DNA from: Lachnospiraceae bacterium
Lineage (GTDB): Bacteria; Bacillota; Clostridia; Lachnospirales; Lachnospiraceae
Length of the DNA stretch: 64,000 nt
Direction of reading: 5' to 3'
Assembly: GCA_015057085.1 (NCBI GenBank)
Contig: SVFB01000085.1
Location: 35,124-99,123 of the forward strand
Part shown: positions 53,882 through 62,654 of the stretch, in pieces
Numbering within the stretch: the stretch's first letter is position 1
Layout: each line of letters starts with the position of its first letter
Program-made: the position numbers and the translations under genes
Notes under the pieces: generated by a model
Told to the model about the DNA's origin: nothing
The model's database searches: none
What the model saw: only the letters and a program-made list of their open reading frames with translations

Positions 53882-53906
53882 TAGCTCCAATATCCCCCCC
53901 AGTGGC

Positions 53907-53935
53907 TTGTGACTCTATTTCTCGGGTGGTAATAT
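53907..53935 (+). promoter_or_regulatory. Promoter of the ABC importer operon
   Basis: TTGTGA (53907-53912) and TAATAT (53930-53935) are 17 bp apart, about 36 bp before the binding-protein gene. Confidence 0.65.
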
Positions 53936-53970
53936 CTTCAAGGTAAGTATTCGAGAAATGGAGAAAGATT

Positions 53971-55578
53971 ATGAAAAGAAGAATCGTCAGCGTGCTGATT
54001 GCAGCTTCATGCTTCATCTCATTATCAGCATGTGGCAACGCAACCCAAAAGGGAACAGAAAGTGCTAATGAAAACGAAAGCATCAGTGTCTACATCGGAG
54101 GAACCATCTTTGAGGAAAGCATGGATCCGGTAAAGGGATTCATGAGCTATGGATACCCATTCATCAACGAAGCACTGATTCAGGTAGACACAGAATCGAA
54201 TTATGTGGCAGACTTAGCAACAGAATGGTCTGTCAGCAATGATGCATTAACCTATACATTTAAGCTGCGCGAAGGAGTCAAATTTAGCGACGGAAGTGAC
54301 TTCACCGCAGAAGATGTGGTATATACATACGAAGAAGTCAAGAACAACCAGGCAAACAACGAAAATGTTGATTTGACCAAATTGGCAGAGGTGAAGGCAG
54401 AAGACGACTATACTGTCGTATTCACATTAAGCGAAGCATATTCACCTTTCCTTGACACAGTGGCAATGCTTCAAATTGTGCCAAGCGATGCCTATGAAAG
54501 CACCGCATTCGATACTGCACCGATTGGAACCGGAGCGTATAAGGTAGTACAGTATGATGCGAACCAGCAGATTATCCTGCAGATCAACGAGAACTACTGG
54601 GGAGAGACCCCGGATATCGAGCAGGTGAACATCGTATCCATGAGTCAGGATACAGCATTTTCGAATGCGGTTTCAGGACAGATGGATGTGGTAATGGTTA
54701 GCTCAACCTATATAAATGAAGAAGTGGAAGGCATGACACTTCACAAACTTGAGACCATGGATGTGCGAAATGTCAGTTTGCCGACATTAGAACCACAGAC
54801 CATGAAAGATAGCAAGGGCAATGAATATCAGGTGGGTAATGCAGTAACCTGTGATATCGCAGTCAGACATGCGCTTGCAATCGGAATCAACCGTCAGGAA
54901 ATCATCGACAATGCATTTAACGGAGAAGGCGTTCCGGCAGTAAACTTTACAGACAATCTCCCATGGGCTTCCACAGATGATTATGAGGACAATCAGGTGG
55001 AAGAGGCAATTGCAATTTTGGAGGAAGCCGGCTGGAAGGATACAGACGGAGACGGCATCCGCGAAAAGGGTGATTTGAAATGCGCTTTTGATATCATCGC
55101 ACCGGGCAATGACGAAGATCGATATAAACTTGCATCTGCCTTGGCTGAAAACGCAAAGAACCTTGGAATCGACATCAACGTGCGAAACGAATCATGGGAT
55201 GTGGCAGTAGAAGAAGAAAATACCACTCCAATTGTTTGGGGCTGGGGTCAGTATTCTCCGACTGTAATCTATAATACATACCATTCAGAAATGTTCCTTG
55301 AGGCACAGTATGCGAATGTGACCGGATTTACAAGCGCAGAATGTGATGCTGCAATCGAAAAAGCATTTGCGGCAACAAGCCAGGAGGAAGCAAATGCGGC
55401 ATGGAAAGAGGCACAGGCCATCGGCGATGCTCAATATCCATACCTGTATCTTGTGAATATAGAACATTCTTATTTTGTAAACGATAAGTTGGACATCTCT
55501 GAGGATACACAGATTCCACATCCTCATGGACATGGTAGTCCAGTTATTTGCAATCTGAAGGACTGGGTATTAGAATAA
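53971..55578 (+). CDS. ABC importer solute-binding lipoprotein (peptide/nickel type)
   Basis: The 535-residue protein is a cluster C (SBP_bac_5) binding protein. It has a lipoprotein signal peptide with lipobox LSACG (Cys about residue 22), the family segments FKLREGVKFSDGSDFTAEDV and PIGTGAYKVV, and a repeat of GINRQEIIDNAFNGEG. The C-terminus ends in IPHPHGHGSPVICN, where several His could bind a metal; this and the operon order suggest nickel or another metal chelate, though oligopeptides are equally possible. It heads a five-gene operon. AAAG-rich spacing precedes ATG (GGAGAAAG). Confidence 0.9.
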   Translation: MKRRIVSVLIAASCFISLSACGNATQKGTESANENESISVYIGGTIFEESMDPVKGFMSYGYPFINEALIQVDTESNYVADLATEWSVSNDALTYTFKLREGVKFSDGSDFTAEDVVYTYEEVKNNQANNENVDLTKLAEVKAEDDYTVVFTLSEAYSPFLDTVAMLQIVPSDAYESTAFDTAPIGTGAYKVVQYDANQQIILQINENYWGETPDIEQVNIVSMSQDTAFSNAVSGQMDVVMVSSTYINEEVEGMTLHKLETMDVRNVSLPTLEPQTMKDSKGNEYQVGNAVTCDIAVRHALAIGINRQEIIDNAFNGEGVPAVNFTDNLPWASTDDYEDNQVEEAIAILEEAGWKDTDGDGIREKGDLKCAFDIIAPGNDEDRYKLASALAENAKNLGIDINVRNESWDVAVEEENTTPIVWGWGQYSPTVIYNTYHSEMFLEAQYANVTGFTSAECDAAIEKAFAATSQEEANAAWKEAQAIGDAQYPYLYLVNIEHSYFVNDKLDISEDTQIPHPHGHGSPVICNLKDWVLE

Positions 55579-55587
55579 GAAAAGATA

Positions 55588-55619
55588 AATGCTGTTGCAG
55601 TGAATACTGTGACAGCATT
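55588..55619 (+). other. Intercistronic hairpin after the binding-protein gene
   Basis: AATGCTGT/ACAGCATT with an inner CAGT/ACTG stem lies between the binding protein and first permease gene, followed by TTCTTTCG. Such hairpins protect or attenuate transcripts so the binding protein is made in excess. Confidence 0.7.
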
Positions 55620-55642
55620 CTTTCGTAAAGGAAACAATTAGC

Positions 55643-56626
55643 ATGAAGAAATATAAAAGCCTGATACATGAATGTATACGAATGCTGCTCCTTCTGTTTT
55701 TGGTGAGCTTTCTTGCATTTGTATTAATTGCAAAATCGCCGATTGATCCGCTGGTTTCTTATATCGGAACAAATTCCACATTGTCAGAGGAAGCCAGACA
55801 GGAAATTGTGGCACATTGGCATTTGGATGCACCGATTATGGAGAGATTTTTTATCTGGATCGTAAACTTATTCCACGGTGATATGGGAATGTCCATCACC
55901 TATAAGAAATCTGTCATCTCAGTTATCGGAGAACGTTTTTCTTATTCATTTATTCTGATGATGGTATCGTGGGTGATTTCCGGATTATTGGGATTTTGCA
56001 TGGGTGTAATCTGCGGAATAAGACAAGGTGGAATCTTTGATCGAATTATAAAAGTGTTTTGTCTGATTACAAAATCTGCGCCGACGTTTTGGGTCGGGTT
56101 GCTGTTTTTGGTGATCTTTGCCGTTCAATTGGGCTGGTTTCCAATTGGAATGGCAGTTCCAATTGGGAAGCTGGCATCGGATGTTACAATCGGAGATTAT
56201 ATTTATCATTTAATACTGCCGGCATTGACCCTTAGCATTGTAAGTATGGGCGAGATTGTGCTGTACACAAGGCAGCAGGTTGTGGAAATTATGAACTCGG
56301 ATTTTATTCTCTATGCAAAGACACGCGGAGAGAAGCCGGGTCAACTTGTGCGTAGACATATTTTAAGAAATGTGGCATTGCCTGCAATCACGATTCAATT
56401 TTCGTCTTTCAGCGAATTGTTTGGAGGAATGGCGCTTGCGGAAAATGTATTTGCTTATCCGGGCATTGGAACCGCGACAACCGCAGCAGCTCTAAACGGA
56501 GATGCTCCGCTTTTGATGGGAATTGCGCTGATTAGTGCTTTGTTTGTATTTACCGGAAATCTGATTGCAAATATTTTGTATGGTATTTGCGATCCTAGAA
56601 TCAGGGAGGCAAACAAAGATGCATAA
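55643..56626 (+). CDS. ABC importer permease, DppB/NikB type
   Basis: The 327-residue membrane protein has an N-terminal helix followed by a large loop (SPIDPLVSYIGTNSTLSEEARQEIVAHWHLD) and five further helices, with the EAA-type loop VEIMNSDFILYAKTRGEKPGQLVRRHILRNVALPA. It forms half of the channel. The last 8 bp overlap the next permease gene. Confidence 0.94.
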   Translation: MKKYKSLIHECIRMLLLLFLVSFLAFVLIAKSPIDPLVSYIGTNSTLSEEARQEIVAHWHLDAPIMERFFIWIVNLFHGDMGMSITYKKSVISVIGERFSYSFILMMVSWVISGLLGFCMGVICGIRQGGIFDRIIKVFCLITKSAPTFWVGLLFLVIFAVQLGWFPIGMAVPIGKLASDVTIGDYIYHLILPALTLSIVSMGEIVLYTRQQVVEIMNSDFILYAKTRGEKPGQLVRRHILRNVALPAITIQFSSFSELFGGMALAENVFAYPGIGTATTAAALNGDAPLLMGIALISALFVFTGNLIANILYGICDPRIREANKDA

Positions 56627-57452
56627 GAGATTTGAATGGAACCGAAAAAAGACTGTAATGACGCTCATTATTCTGGCAACTGTATATCTGGTGACAATCT
56701 TTTTCTGGGGCATTTTTATGAATCCGGAAAATTATGCCGTTCATTACGAAAACAAACTTCAAATGCCTTCTCTTTCCCATTTATTTGGAACTGATGCCAT
56801 GGGAAGAGATATGTTCTGGCGTTGTATCAAGGGACTTTCCAACAGTATTGTGATTGGATTGATTGCTTCGCTGTTTAGTTCGGTGGTGGCTTTAATCTTG
56901 GGAATTGCATCTGCAGTCTGGGGAGGATTTCTTGATCGCTTTGTGAAGCTGGCTGTGGACCTTTGCATGGGATTACCGCATCTGGTTCTGCTGATTTTGA
57001 TTTCATATATGATGGGAAAAGGTGCCATCGGTGTAACCACAGCAGTGGCTTTGACACATTGGCCGGGGCTTACCAGAATTGTTCGTCAGGAAGTATTGCG
57101 ACTGAAATCTTCACAGTATGTGCTTGCTTCGCAAAAGATGGGGAAATCCACTTTCTATATTGCAGTGCATCACATGGTGCCGCATGTGCTTCCGGCATAT
57201 TTGATTGGTTTGGTACTGTTGTTCCCACATGCCATCATGCATGAGGCATCCGTCACATTTCTTGGTTTCGGATTGCCAAAGGAAATGCCGGCAATCGGAG
57301 TAATCTTGTCCGAATCGATGAACTATATTACCACAGGAAAGTGGTGGATGGCCGTATTCCCGGGTGTGATGCTTTTAATTGCAGTGATTCTTTTTGATGT
57401 AATCGGAGAGAATCTGAAGAAATTATGGAATCCAACAAGTGGAAATGAATAA
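56619..57452 (+). CDS. ABC importer permease, DppC/NikC type
   Basis: The 277-residue permease has six helices and family segments HLFGTDAMGRDMFWRCIKG and the EAA loop LRLKSSQYVLASQKMGKSTFYIAVHHMVPHVLP. ATG 56619 overlaps the stop of the first permease, with GGGAGG just upstream; longer in-frame starts lie within the preceding gene. It pairs with DppB/NikB-like partner. Confidence 0.94.
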   Translation: MHKRFEWNRKKTVMTLIILATVYLVTIFFWGIFMNPENYAVHYENKLQMPSLSHLFGTDAMGRDMFWRCIKGLSNSIVIGLIASLFSSVVALILGIASAVWGGFLDRFVKLAVDLCMGLPHLVLLILISYMMGKGAIGVTTAVALTHWPGLTRIVRQEVLRLKSSQYVLASQKMGKSTFYIAVHHMVPHVLPAYLIGLVLLFPHAIMHEASVTFLGFGLPKEMPAIGVILSESMNYITTGKWWMAVFPGVMLLIAVILFDVIGENLKKLWNPTSGNE

Positions 57453-57483
57453 TAGATTGTAGATTGGATGAATTGAAATCGAT

Positions 57484-58404
57484 ATGAAAGATACTATTTT
57501 AGAGGTGAATAATTTAATCGTCGGATTTCAAATGTATCAAAAGAAGGGATTTCGGAAAGACACACTTCAGGTGATACATTCTCTTTCTCTGGATGTGAGA
57601 AAGGGTGAGCTTCTTGCGGTGGTTGGATCCAGTGGATCAGGAAAAAGTATTTTGGCACATGCCATTTTAAATTTGCTTCCGAAAAATTCCATTAAGACCG
57701 GATTGGTTTTATACAAAGGAGCACCAATTGACAAAAAACGTGAGCGTGCATTGCTGGGAAAGGAAATTGCGTTCATTCCGCAGTCTGTAGATTATCTGGA
57801 TCCGCTTATGAAAGTGGGAAAGCAAGTGCGTGGCGTGTATGGAACAAAGCAAAGACAGGAGGATTTGTTTTGCAAATATCAGCTTGAGCCGGATGTTGCC
57901 GAAAAATACCCATTTCAGCTTTCCGGAGGAATGGCAAGACGTACGCTTATTTGTGGCGCGTTGATGGGAGAGCCGGAGCTTGTGATTGCGGATGAACCGA
58001 CCCCTGGACTGAGTCTTGATATGGCGATGGAAACTTTAAAGCATTTTCGCCGGATCGCAGATGAAGGCGCGGGTGTTCTTATGATTACGCACGATCTTGA
58101 CCTGGCACTTCATGTGGCAGATCGCGTGGCAGTTTTTTATGCGGGAACCATTTTGGAAATTGCGCCAAAAGAGGACTTCGTAAAAGGGAAGGATGCGCTG
58201 CGGCATCCATATAGCAAGGCATTAATCGATGCCCTTCCGCAAAATGATTTTAAACCGATTCCCGGAACACAACCCTATGCCGGAAATCTTCCGTCGGGGT
58301 GTTTGTTTGCGGATCGCTGCAGCTTTAGAACGGATCAATGTGTCGGAGAACAGCAGGAAAGAATTGTCCGCGGCGGAAAGGTAAGGTGTGTCAATGCTAT
58401 TTAG
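57484..58404 (+). CDS. ABC importer ATPase, DppD/NikD type
   Basis: The 306-residue ATPase has Walker A VGSSGSGKS, signature LSGGMARRT, Walker B LVIADEPTPG and switch His in MITHDLD. The C-terminal oligopeptide-type extension with four Cys-like positions (SGCLFADRCSFRTDQC) is typical of peptide and nickel importers and may hold an iron-sulfur cluster. It starts 31 bp after the permease gene and its end overlaps the next ATPase gene by 11 bp. Confidence 0.92.
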   Translation: MKDTILEVNNLIVGFQMYQKKGFRKDTLQVIHSLSLDVRKGELLAVVGSSGSGKSILAHAILNLLPKNSIKTGLVLYKGAPIDKKRERALLGKEIAFIPQSVDYLDPLMKVGKQVRGVYGTKQRQEDLFCKYQLEPDVAEKYPFQLSGGMARRTLICGALMGEPELVIADEPTPGLSLDMAMETLKHFRRIADEGAGVLMITHDLDLALHVADRVAVFYAGTILEIAPKEDFVKGKDALRHPYSKALIDALPQNDFKPIPGTQPYAGNLPSGCLFADRCSFRTDQCVGEQQERIVRGGKVRCVNAI

Positions 58405-58990
58405 TGCAGATCATATTTGTTTTCGATATTCTGATCAGACAGATGAAATATTAAAGGACGTGTCTTTGACAATCGAGTCCGGCGAGCGCGTTGGAATCAT
58501 CGGCCCTTCTGGATGCGGCAAGAGTACACTGGCTAAAATTATGGCAGGGTATGAGATACCATTAGAAGGCACCATTTCCATTGATGGTCAGCCGATTTCA
58601 AAGAAAGGATTTTGTCCGGTTCAAATGATTTATCAGCATCCGGAACTTGCGGTTAATCCACGGTGGAAGATGCGCAAGATTTTGAATGAATGTTGGGAGC
58701 CGGATCAGGCTTTACTTGAGAAAATGGGAATTGAAAAAGCTTGGCTGGATCGCTGGCCGACAGAATTATCAGGAGGTGAACTTCAGCGTTTTTGCATTGC
58801 GAGAGTGCTTGCGCCGGAGACGAAGCTTTTAATTTGCGATGAGATTACAACAATGCTTGATGTCATCACGCAGGCCCAAATTTGGGAGACTCTGCTTGCA
58901 GTTGCAAAAGAGCGCAATATGGGAATGGCAATCATCACCCATAATCGCGCGCTGGCAGAAAAAGTATGTACTAGAATCGTGGAAATGTAA
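58394..58990 (+). CDS. ABC importer ATPase, DppF/NikE type, short form
   Basis: The 198-residue ATPase has Walker A GPSGCGKST, signature LSGGELQRF, Walker B LLICDEITTMLD and MAIITHNRA. Compared with usual DppF (over 300 residues) it lacks the C-terminal peptide-type extension, ending shortly after the His switch. ATG 58394 is preceded by AAGG inside the end of the partner gene; a GTG two codons earlier is the alternative. Confidence 0.9.
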   Translation: MLFSADHICFRYSDQTDEILKDVSLTIESGERVGIIGPSGCGKSTLAKIMAGYEIPLEGTISIDGQPISKKGFCPVQMIYQHPELAVNPRWKMRKILNECWEPDQALLEKMGIEKAWLDRWPTELSGGELQRFCIARVLAPETKLLICDEITTMLDVITQAQIWETLLAVAKERNMGMAIITHNRALAEKVCTRIVEM

Positions 58991-59035
58991 CAGTGGGTCA
59001 TTATTGATTTTTGTTGATCGTTGTCTTTGCATAAA

Positions 59036-59065
59036 AATGTCTGTTTAAAAACAGGCATTTTTTTA
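59036..59065 (+). terminator. Terminator of the ABC importer operon
   Basis: Stem AATGTCTGTTT with AAACAGGCATT, one G-U pair, followed by seven T, about 45 bp after the last ATPase gene. Confidence 0.85.
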
Positions 59066-59104
59066 TTTCAGCTTATGGGACTTGAAATTTCGCGATAAGT
59101 AAAA

Positions 59105-59129
59105 GTTATCACCGACGATAAAGGATAAC
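59105..59129 (+). promoter_or_regulatory. Inverted repeat upstream of metY, possible regulator site
   Basis: GTTATC (59105-59110) and GATAAC (59124-59129) are an inverted pair with 13-bp spacing, 106 bp before metY, with a second GATAA inside the spacer. A LysR-type regulator site is plausible, and a LysR gene is encoded two genes downstream. The promoter itself is not clear; TTTTCA (59133-59138) and TAGGAT (59155-59160) are a weak candidate. Confidence 0.45.
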
Positions 59130-59234
59130 GATTTTTCAAAACCATACTGAGATGGTAGGATATAAACATCAAAAAAATAGAAACTATCTAAAAGAGAGAA
59201 AGAGAACAAAAAACAAGAAAAGGAGATAACGATT

Positions 59235-60512
59235 ATGAGTAATTACAAATTTGAAACATTACAGTTACACGTTGGACAGGAACAGGCGGATCCTACAACC
59301 GATTCAAGAGCAGTTCCGATTTATCAGACGACCTCCTATGTATTCCACAACAGCCAGCATGCAGCAGACCGATTTGGACTTGCAGATGCAGGAAATATCT
59401 ATGGAAGATTAACAAATACAACTCAGGATGTATTAGAAAAGAGAATTGCAGCTTTAGAAGGAGGAAGCGCAGCACTTGCATTAGCTTCCGGTTCCGCAGC
59501 AATCACATATACGATTCAGGCATTGGCAGCAAACGGCGGTCATATCGTAGCACAAAAGACTATCTATGGTGGAAGCTATAACCTCTTGGCACATACTCTT
59601 CCACAGTATGGAATCAAAACCACTTTCGTAGATGCACATAATCTTGAAGAAGTAGAGGCAGCAATCCAGGAAGATACAAGAGCAATCTATTTAGAGACTT
59701 TAGGAAATCCAAACAGTGATATTCCTGACATTGATGCAATCGCAGAGCTTGCTCATCGCAAAGGTTTGCCGGTTGTAGTAGATAATACATTTGGAACCCC
59801 ATATTGGATTCGCCCAATCGAGCATGGCGCAGATATTGTAGTTCATTCTGCTACCAAATTCATCGGAGGTCATGGCACTACATTAGGTGGACTTATCGTA
59901 GAATCCGGAAAATTTAACTGGAAAGAAAGCGGAAAATATCCGAATATCGCAGAAGCAAATCCAAGCTATCATGGAATTTCATTCTATGATGCAGTTGGAC
60001 CGGCAGCATTTGTGACATATGTAAGAGCAATTCTTTTAAGAGATACCGGCGCAACAATTTCTCCTTTTAACGCATTCCTTTTGTTACAAGGAGTAGAGAC
60101 ATTATCTCTCAGATTAGATCGCCACGCAGAAAACACCAAGAAGGTTATCGAATATTTGCAGAATCATCCAAAGGTTGAAAAGGTAAATCATCCATCATTA
60201 CCGGATCATCCGGATCATGAGCTATATAAGCGCTATTTCCCGAATGGAGGTGCTTCTATCTTTACCTTCGAAATTAAGGGTGGCAAGGAAGAGGCATGGA
60301 AATTTATTGATCAGCTTGAGATTTTCTCATTACTTGCAAATGTAGCAGATGTGAAGAGCCTTGTAATCCATCCGGCTTCCACAACACATTCACAGTTGTC
60401 AGAAGAGGAACTTTTGGATCAGGGAATCAAGCAAAATACAATTCGATTATCCATCGGAACAGAGCACATTGATGATATTATTGCAGATTTGGAAAAAGGA
60501 TTTTCTGCATAA
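59235..60512 (+). CDS. metY: O-acetylhomoserine sulfhydrylase / aminocarboxypropyltransferase
   Basis: The 425-residue PLP enzyme of the Cys/Met metabolism family joins sulfide to O-acetylhomoserine to form homocysteine. It starts YKFETLQLHVGQEQADP, has IYGRLTNTTQDVLEKRIA, PLP region VVVDNTFGTPY and the Lys in VHSATKFIGGHGT, and ends with RLSIGTEHIDDIIADLEKGF. It has the loop insert (KESGKYPNIAEANPSYHG) characteristic of MetY rather than MetB. AAAGGAGATAACG precedes the start; cysK follows in 19 bp. Confidence 0.94.
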   Translation: MSNYKFETLQLHVGQEQADPTTDSRAVPIYQTTSYVFHNSQHAADRFGLADAGNIYGRLTNTTQDVLEKRIAALEGGSAALALASGSAAITYTIQALAANGGHIVAQKTIYGGSYNLLAHTLPQYGIKTTFVDAHNLEEVEAAIQEDTRAIYLETLGNPNSDIPDIDAIAELAHRKGLPVVVDNTFGTPYWIRPIEHGADIVVHSATKFIGGHGTTLGGLIVESGKFNWKESGKYPNIAEANPSYHGISFYDAVGPAAFVTYVRAILLRDTGATISPFNAFLLLQGVETLSLRLDRHAENTKKVIEYLQNHPKVEKVNHPSLPDHPDHELYKRYFPNGGASIFTFEIKGGKEEAWKFIDQLEIFSLLANVADVKSLVIHPASTTHSQLSEEELLDQGIKQNTIRLSIGTEHIDDIIADLEKGFSA

Positions 60513-60531
60513 AATTTGAAAGGAGATAACT

Positions 60532-61464
60532 ATGTCAAAGATATATAAAGGCACATTGGATTTAATTGGAAATACACCATTGGTAGAAGTTACGAATCTT
60601 GAGAAAAAGTTAGGATTAGAAGCTACCATTCTGGTAAAACTGGAATATTTTAATCCGGCTGGTTCGGTGAAGGACCGCATTGCAAAAGCAATGATTGAAG
60701 ATGCAGAAGAGAAGGGTCTGTTAAATAAAGACTCTGTTATCATTGAGCCGACATCAGGAAATACAGGAATTGGTTTAGCTGCAATTGCTGCTGCAAAGGG
60801 ATATCGTTTGATTTTGACCATGCCTGAAACCATGAGCGTAGAGCGAAGAAATATTGTGAAGGCATATGGCGCAGAAGTGGTATTGACAGAAGGCACAAAG
60901 GGAATGAAGGGTGCCATCGCAAAGGCAGAAGAGATTGCGTCACAGACAGCAAACAGCTTTATTCCTGCACAGTTTGATAATCAGGCGAATCCAAAAATTC
61001 ATAGAGAAACAACAGGACCGGAAATCTGGGAAGATACAGATGGTAATGTGGATATCTTTATTGCAGGTGTTGGAACCGGTGGAACGGTAACCGGTGTTGG
61101 AGAATATTTAAAATCCCAGAATGCAAATGTCAGCGTAGTGGCTGTAGAACCGGAGGATTCACCGGTCTTATCAGAAGGCAGATCAGGAAGCCACAAGATT
61201 CAGGGAATCGGTGCAGGCTTTGTACCTACGGTTTTAAACACTTCTGTCTATAATGAAGTATTTAAATCTCCAAACCAGGCAGCAATTGATACGGCAAAGT
61301 TGCTTGCAAAAGAAGAAGGAATTTCTGTTGGTATTTCTTCCGGTGCAGCGCTCTATACCGCAATTGAGCTGGCAAAGCGTCCGGAGAATAAAGGCAAGGT
61401 CATTGTGGCATTATTGCCTGATAGCGGAGATCGTTATTATTCAACACCGTTGTTTACAGAATAA
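60532..61464 (+). CDS. cysK: Cysteine synthase (O-acetylserine sulfhydrylase)
   Basis: The 310-residue PLP enzyme makes cysteine from O-acetylserine and sulfide. PLP Lys47 is in NPAGSVKDRIA; the substrate loop is EPTSGNTGIGLA, and GVGTGGTVTGVGEYLK binds the phosphate. It ends DSGDRYYSTPLF, as usual. Together with metY and the LysR regulator it is a sulfide assimilation unit. Confidence 0.95.
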   Translation: MSKIYKGTLDLIGNTPLVEVTNLEKKLGLEATILVKLEYFNPAGSVKDRIAKAMIEDAEEKGLLNKDSVIIEPTSGNTGIGLAAIAAAKGYRLILTMPETMSVERRNIVKAYGAEVVLTEGTKGMKGAIAKAEEIASQTANSFIPAQFDNQANPKIHRETTGPEIWEDTDGNVDIFIAGVGTGGTVTGVGEYLKSQNANVSVVAVEPEDSPVLSEGRSGSHKIQGIGAGFVPTVLNTSVYNEVFKSPNQAAIDTAKLLAKEEGISVGISSGAALYTAIELAKRPENKGKVIVALLPDSGDRYYSTPLFTE

Positions 61465-61478
61465 GCCAAGAGGAAAAA

Positions 61479-61504
61479 GACAGCCGATACTTCGGCTGTC
61501 TTTT
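61479..61504 (+). terminator. Terminator of metY-cysK
   Basis: Stem GACAGCCGA/TCGGCTGTC with loop TACT, preceded by five A and followed by four T that run into repeat copy 4. Confidence 0.88.
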
Positions 61505-61539
61505 ATCTCAGTCGGGGTTACAATCTCCGACTGAGATAA
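61503..61539 (+). repeat. Partial copy 4 of the dispersed repeat (hairpin a only)
   Basis: TTATCTCAGTCGG and CCGACTGAGATAA with an 11-nt centre, 37 bp in total, equal in length and almost equal in sequence to hairpin a of copy 1. The linker, junction and hairpin c are missing. It follows the cysK terminator directly in the same gene-relative orientation. Confidence 0.88.
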
Positions 61540-61613
61540 AAGCCCCCGCTATGGAACTATGCCTAGTGAAATGGTATGATATAGATATTGGAATGATCGA
61601 AGGAGAAGTTAGC

Positions 61614-62519
61614 ATGAATATTTCTCAATTAAAATATGTCTTGGAAATTGCAAATTCCACTTCTATCAGAGAGGCTGCTACAAAGCTTTTTATTTCTCAA
61701 CCTGCATTATCTGCAAGTGTCAGAGATTTAGAAGAAGAACTTGGTATTTTGATTTTTGCGAGAACCAACAAGGGTATCTCTTTGACAAATGAGGGAAGAG
61801 AATTTGTAACCTATGCAAAAAAAGTGACGAGTCAGTATGCAATAATGGAAGAACGATACTTATCAAGAGACAGTGATAAAGAGCGCTTTTCTGTTTCTAC
61901 GCAGCACTATAATTTTGCAATAAAGGCATTTACAAAAGTGATTTTGAAATATGATCCGCAAAAATATGCTTTTTCGATTCATGAGACAAAAACACGCGAA
62001 GTATTAGAGGATGTCAGAACACTAAAGAGTGAAGTAGGAATTGTATCATTCTCCGGATCGAACAAAGATATTATGCAAAAGCTGATGAAGGAATACAATC
62101 TGGAATTCACACCACTTATGGTCCGCAATACATATATCTATGTATGGGAGGACCATGAGTTTGCGGGAAGAGAGGAAATTTCTATAGATGAATTGGCTGA
62201 TTATCCATGCATTACCTTCGATCAAAGTGATGGAAGTAATTTCTATTTGACGGAAGAGGCGATGGCAGATTATGACTTTGCGAAAAGTATCAAGTCAGAT
62301 GATCGTGCTACCACGATGGAGATGATTTCGGAATTGCATGGCTATTCGATCGGATCCGGAATGCTCTCCGGAGAAGAGGCGATTTTGAAAGGTATGGTTT
62401 CCATTAAGTTAAAAGAAGAAGATCCGTTGACCATCGGATATATTGTAAGAAAGGATGGTCAACTATCAAAGTATGGTCTGGAGTACATAGAAGAATTAAC
62501 GAGGCACAAGGAAATATAA
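61614..62519 (+). CDS. LysR-family transcriptional regulator
   Basis: The 301-residue protein has an N-terminal winged HTH (MNISQLKYVLEIANSTSIREAA; LFISQPALSASVRDLEEELG) and a substrate-binding co-inducer domain. ATG 61614 follows AAGGAGAAG; the frame is open 21 codons further without a ribosome site. Position directly after metY-cysK suggests that it controls sulfur assimilation, similar to CysB-type regulators, but ligand and targets are not shown by the sequence. Confidence 0.9.
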   Translation: MNISQLKYVLEIANSTSIREAATKLFISQPALSASVRDLEEELGILIFARTNKGISLTNEGREFVTYAKKVTSQYAIMEERYLSRDSDKERFSVSTQHYNFAIKAFTKVILKYDPQKYAFSIHETKTREVLEDVRTLKSEVGIVSFSGSNKDIMQKLMKEYNLEFTPLMVRNTYIYVWEDHEFAGREEISIDELADYPCITFDQSDGSNFYLTEEAMADYDFAKSIKSDDRATTMEMISELHGYSIGSGMLSGEEAILKGMVSIKLKEEDPLTIGYIVRKDGQLSKYGLEYIEELTRHKEI

Positions 62520-62540
62520 ATAAGCTAATTAAGAATTTAC

Positions 62541-62569
62541 TTGACAGTGAATAGGATATCTTGTATTTT
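62541..62569 (+). promoter_or_regulatory. Promoter preceding the terminator upstream of pucR
   Basis: A consensus TTGACA (62541-62546) and TATTTT (62564-62569) are 17 bp apart. The expected start lies near 62576, before the terminator 62585-62625 and the PucR-type gene. Confidence 0.75.
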
Positions 62570-62584
62570 AATCACGTGAAACAA

Positions 62585-62625
62585 AGGCGTTTTTGCACAG
62601 AATGTGCGAAAACGCCTATTTTTTT
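62585..62625 (+). terminator. Strong intrinsic terminator between LysR and PucR genes
   Basis: A 15-bp stem, AGGCGTTTTTGCACA paired with TGTGCGAAAACGCCT with a G-U pair, loop GAA, then TATTTTTTT (to 62625). It ends the LysR transcript or attenuates the promoter just upstream. Confidence 0.92.
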
Positions 62626-62654
62626 ATAAAAGCGCTCCGTGAGAGGAATATATT

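Noticed and set aside
58991..59234. SAM (S-box) or T-box leader before metY
   Set aside because: I see no S-box core or T-box (TGGNACCGCG) sequence, and no terminator between the inverted repeat and metY.
62632..62650. GCGCTCCGTGAGAGGAAT resembles the repeat linker CGCTCCGCGAGGATGCG
   Set aside because: Partial similarity that includes the ribosome-site region of the PucR-type gene and has no flanking hairpins.
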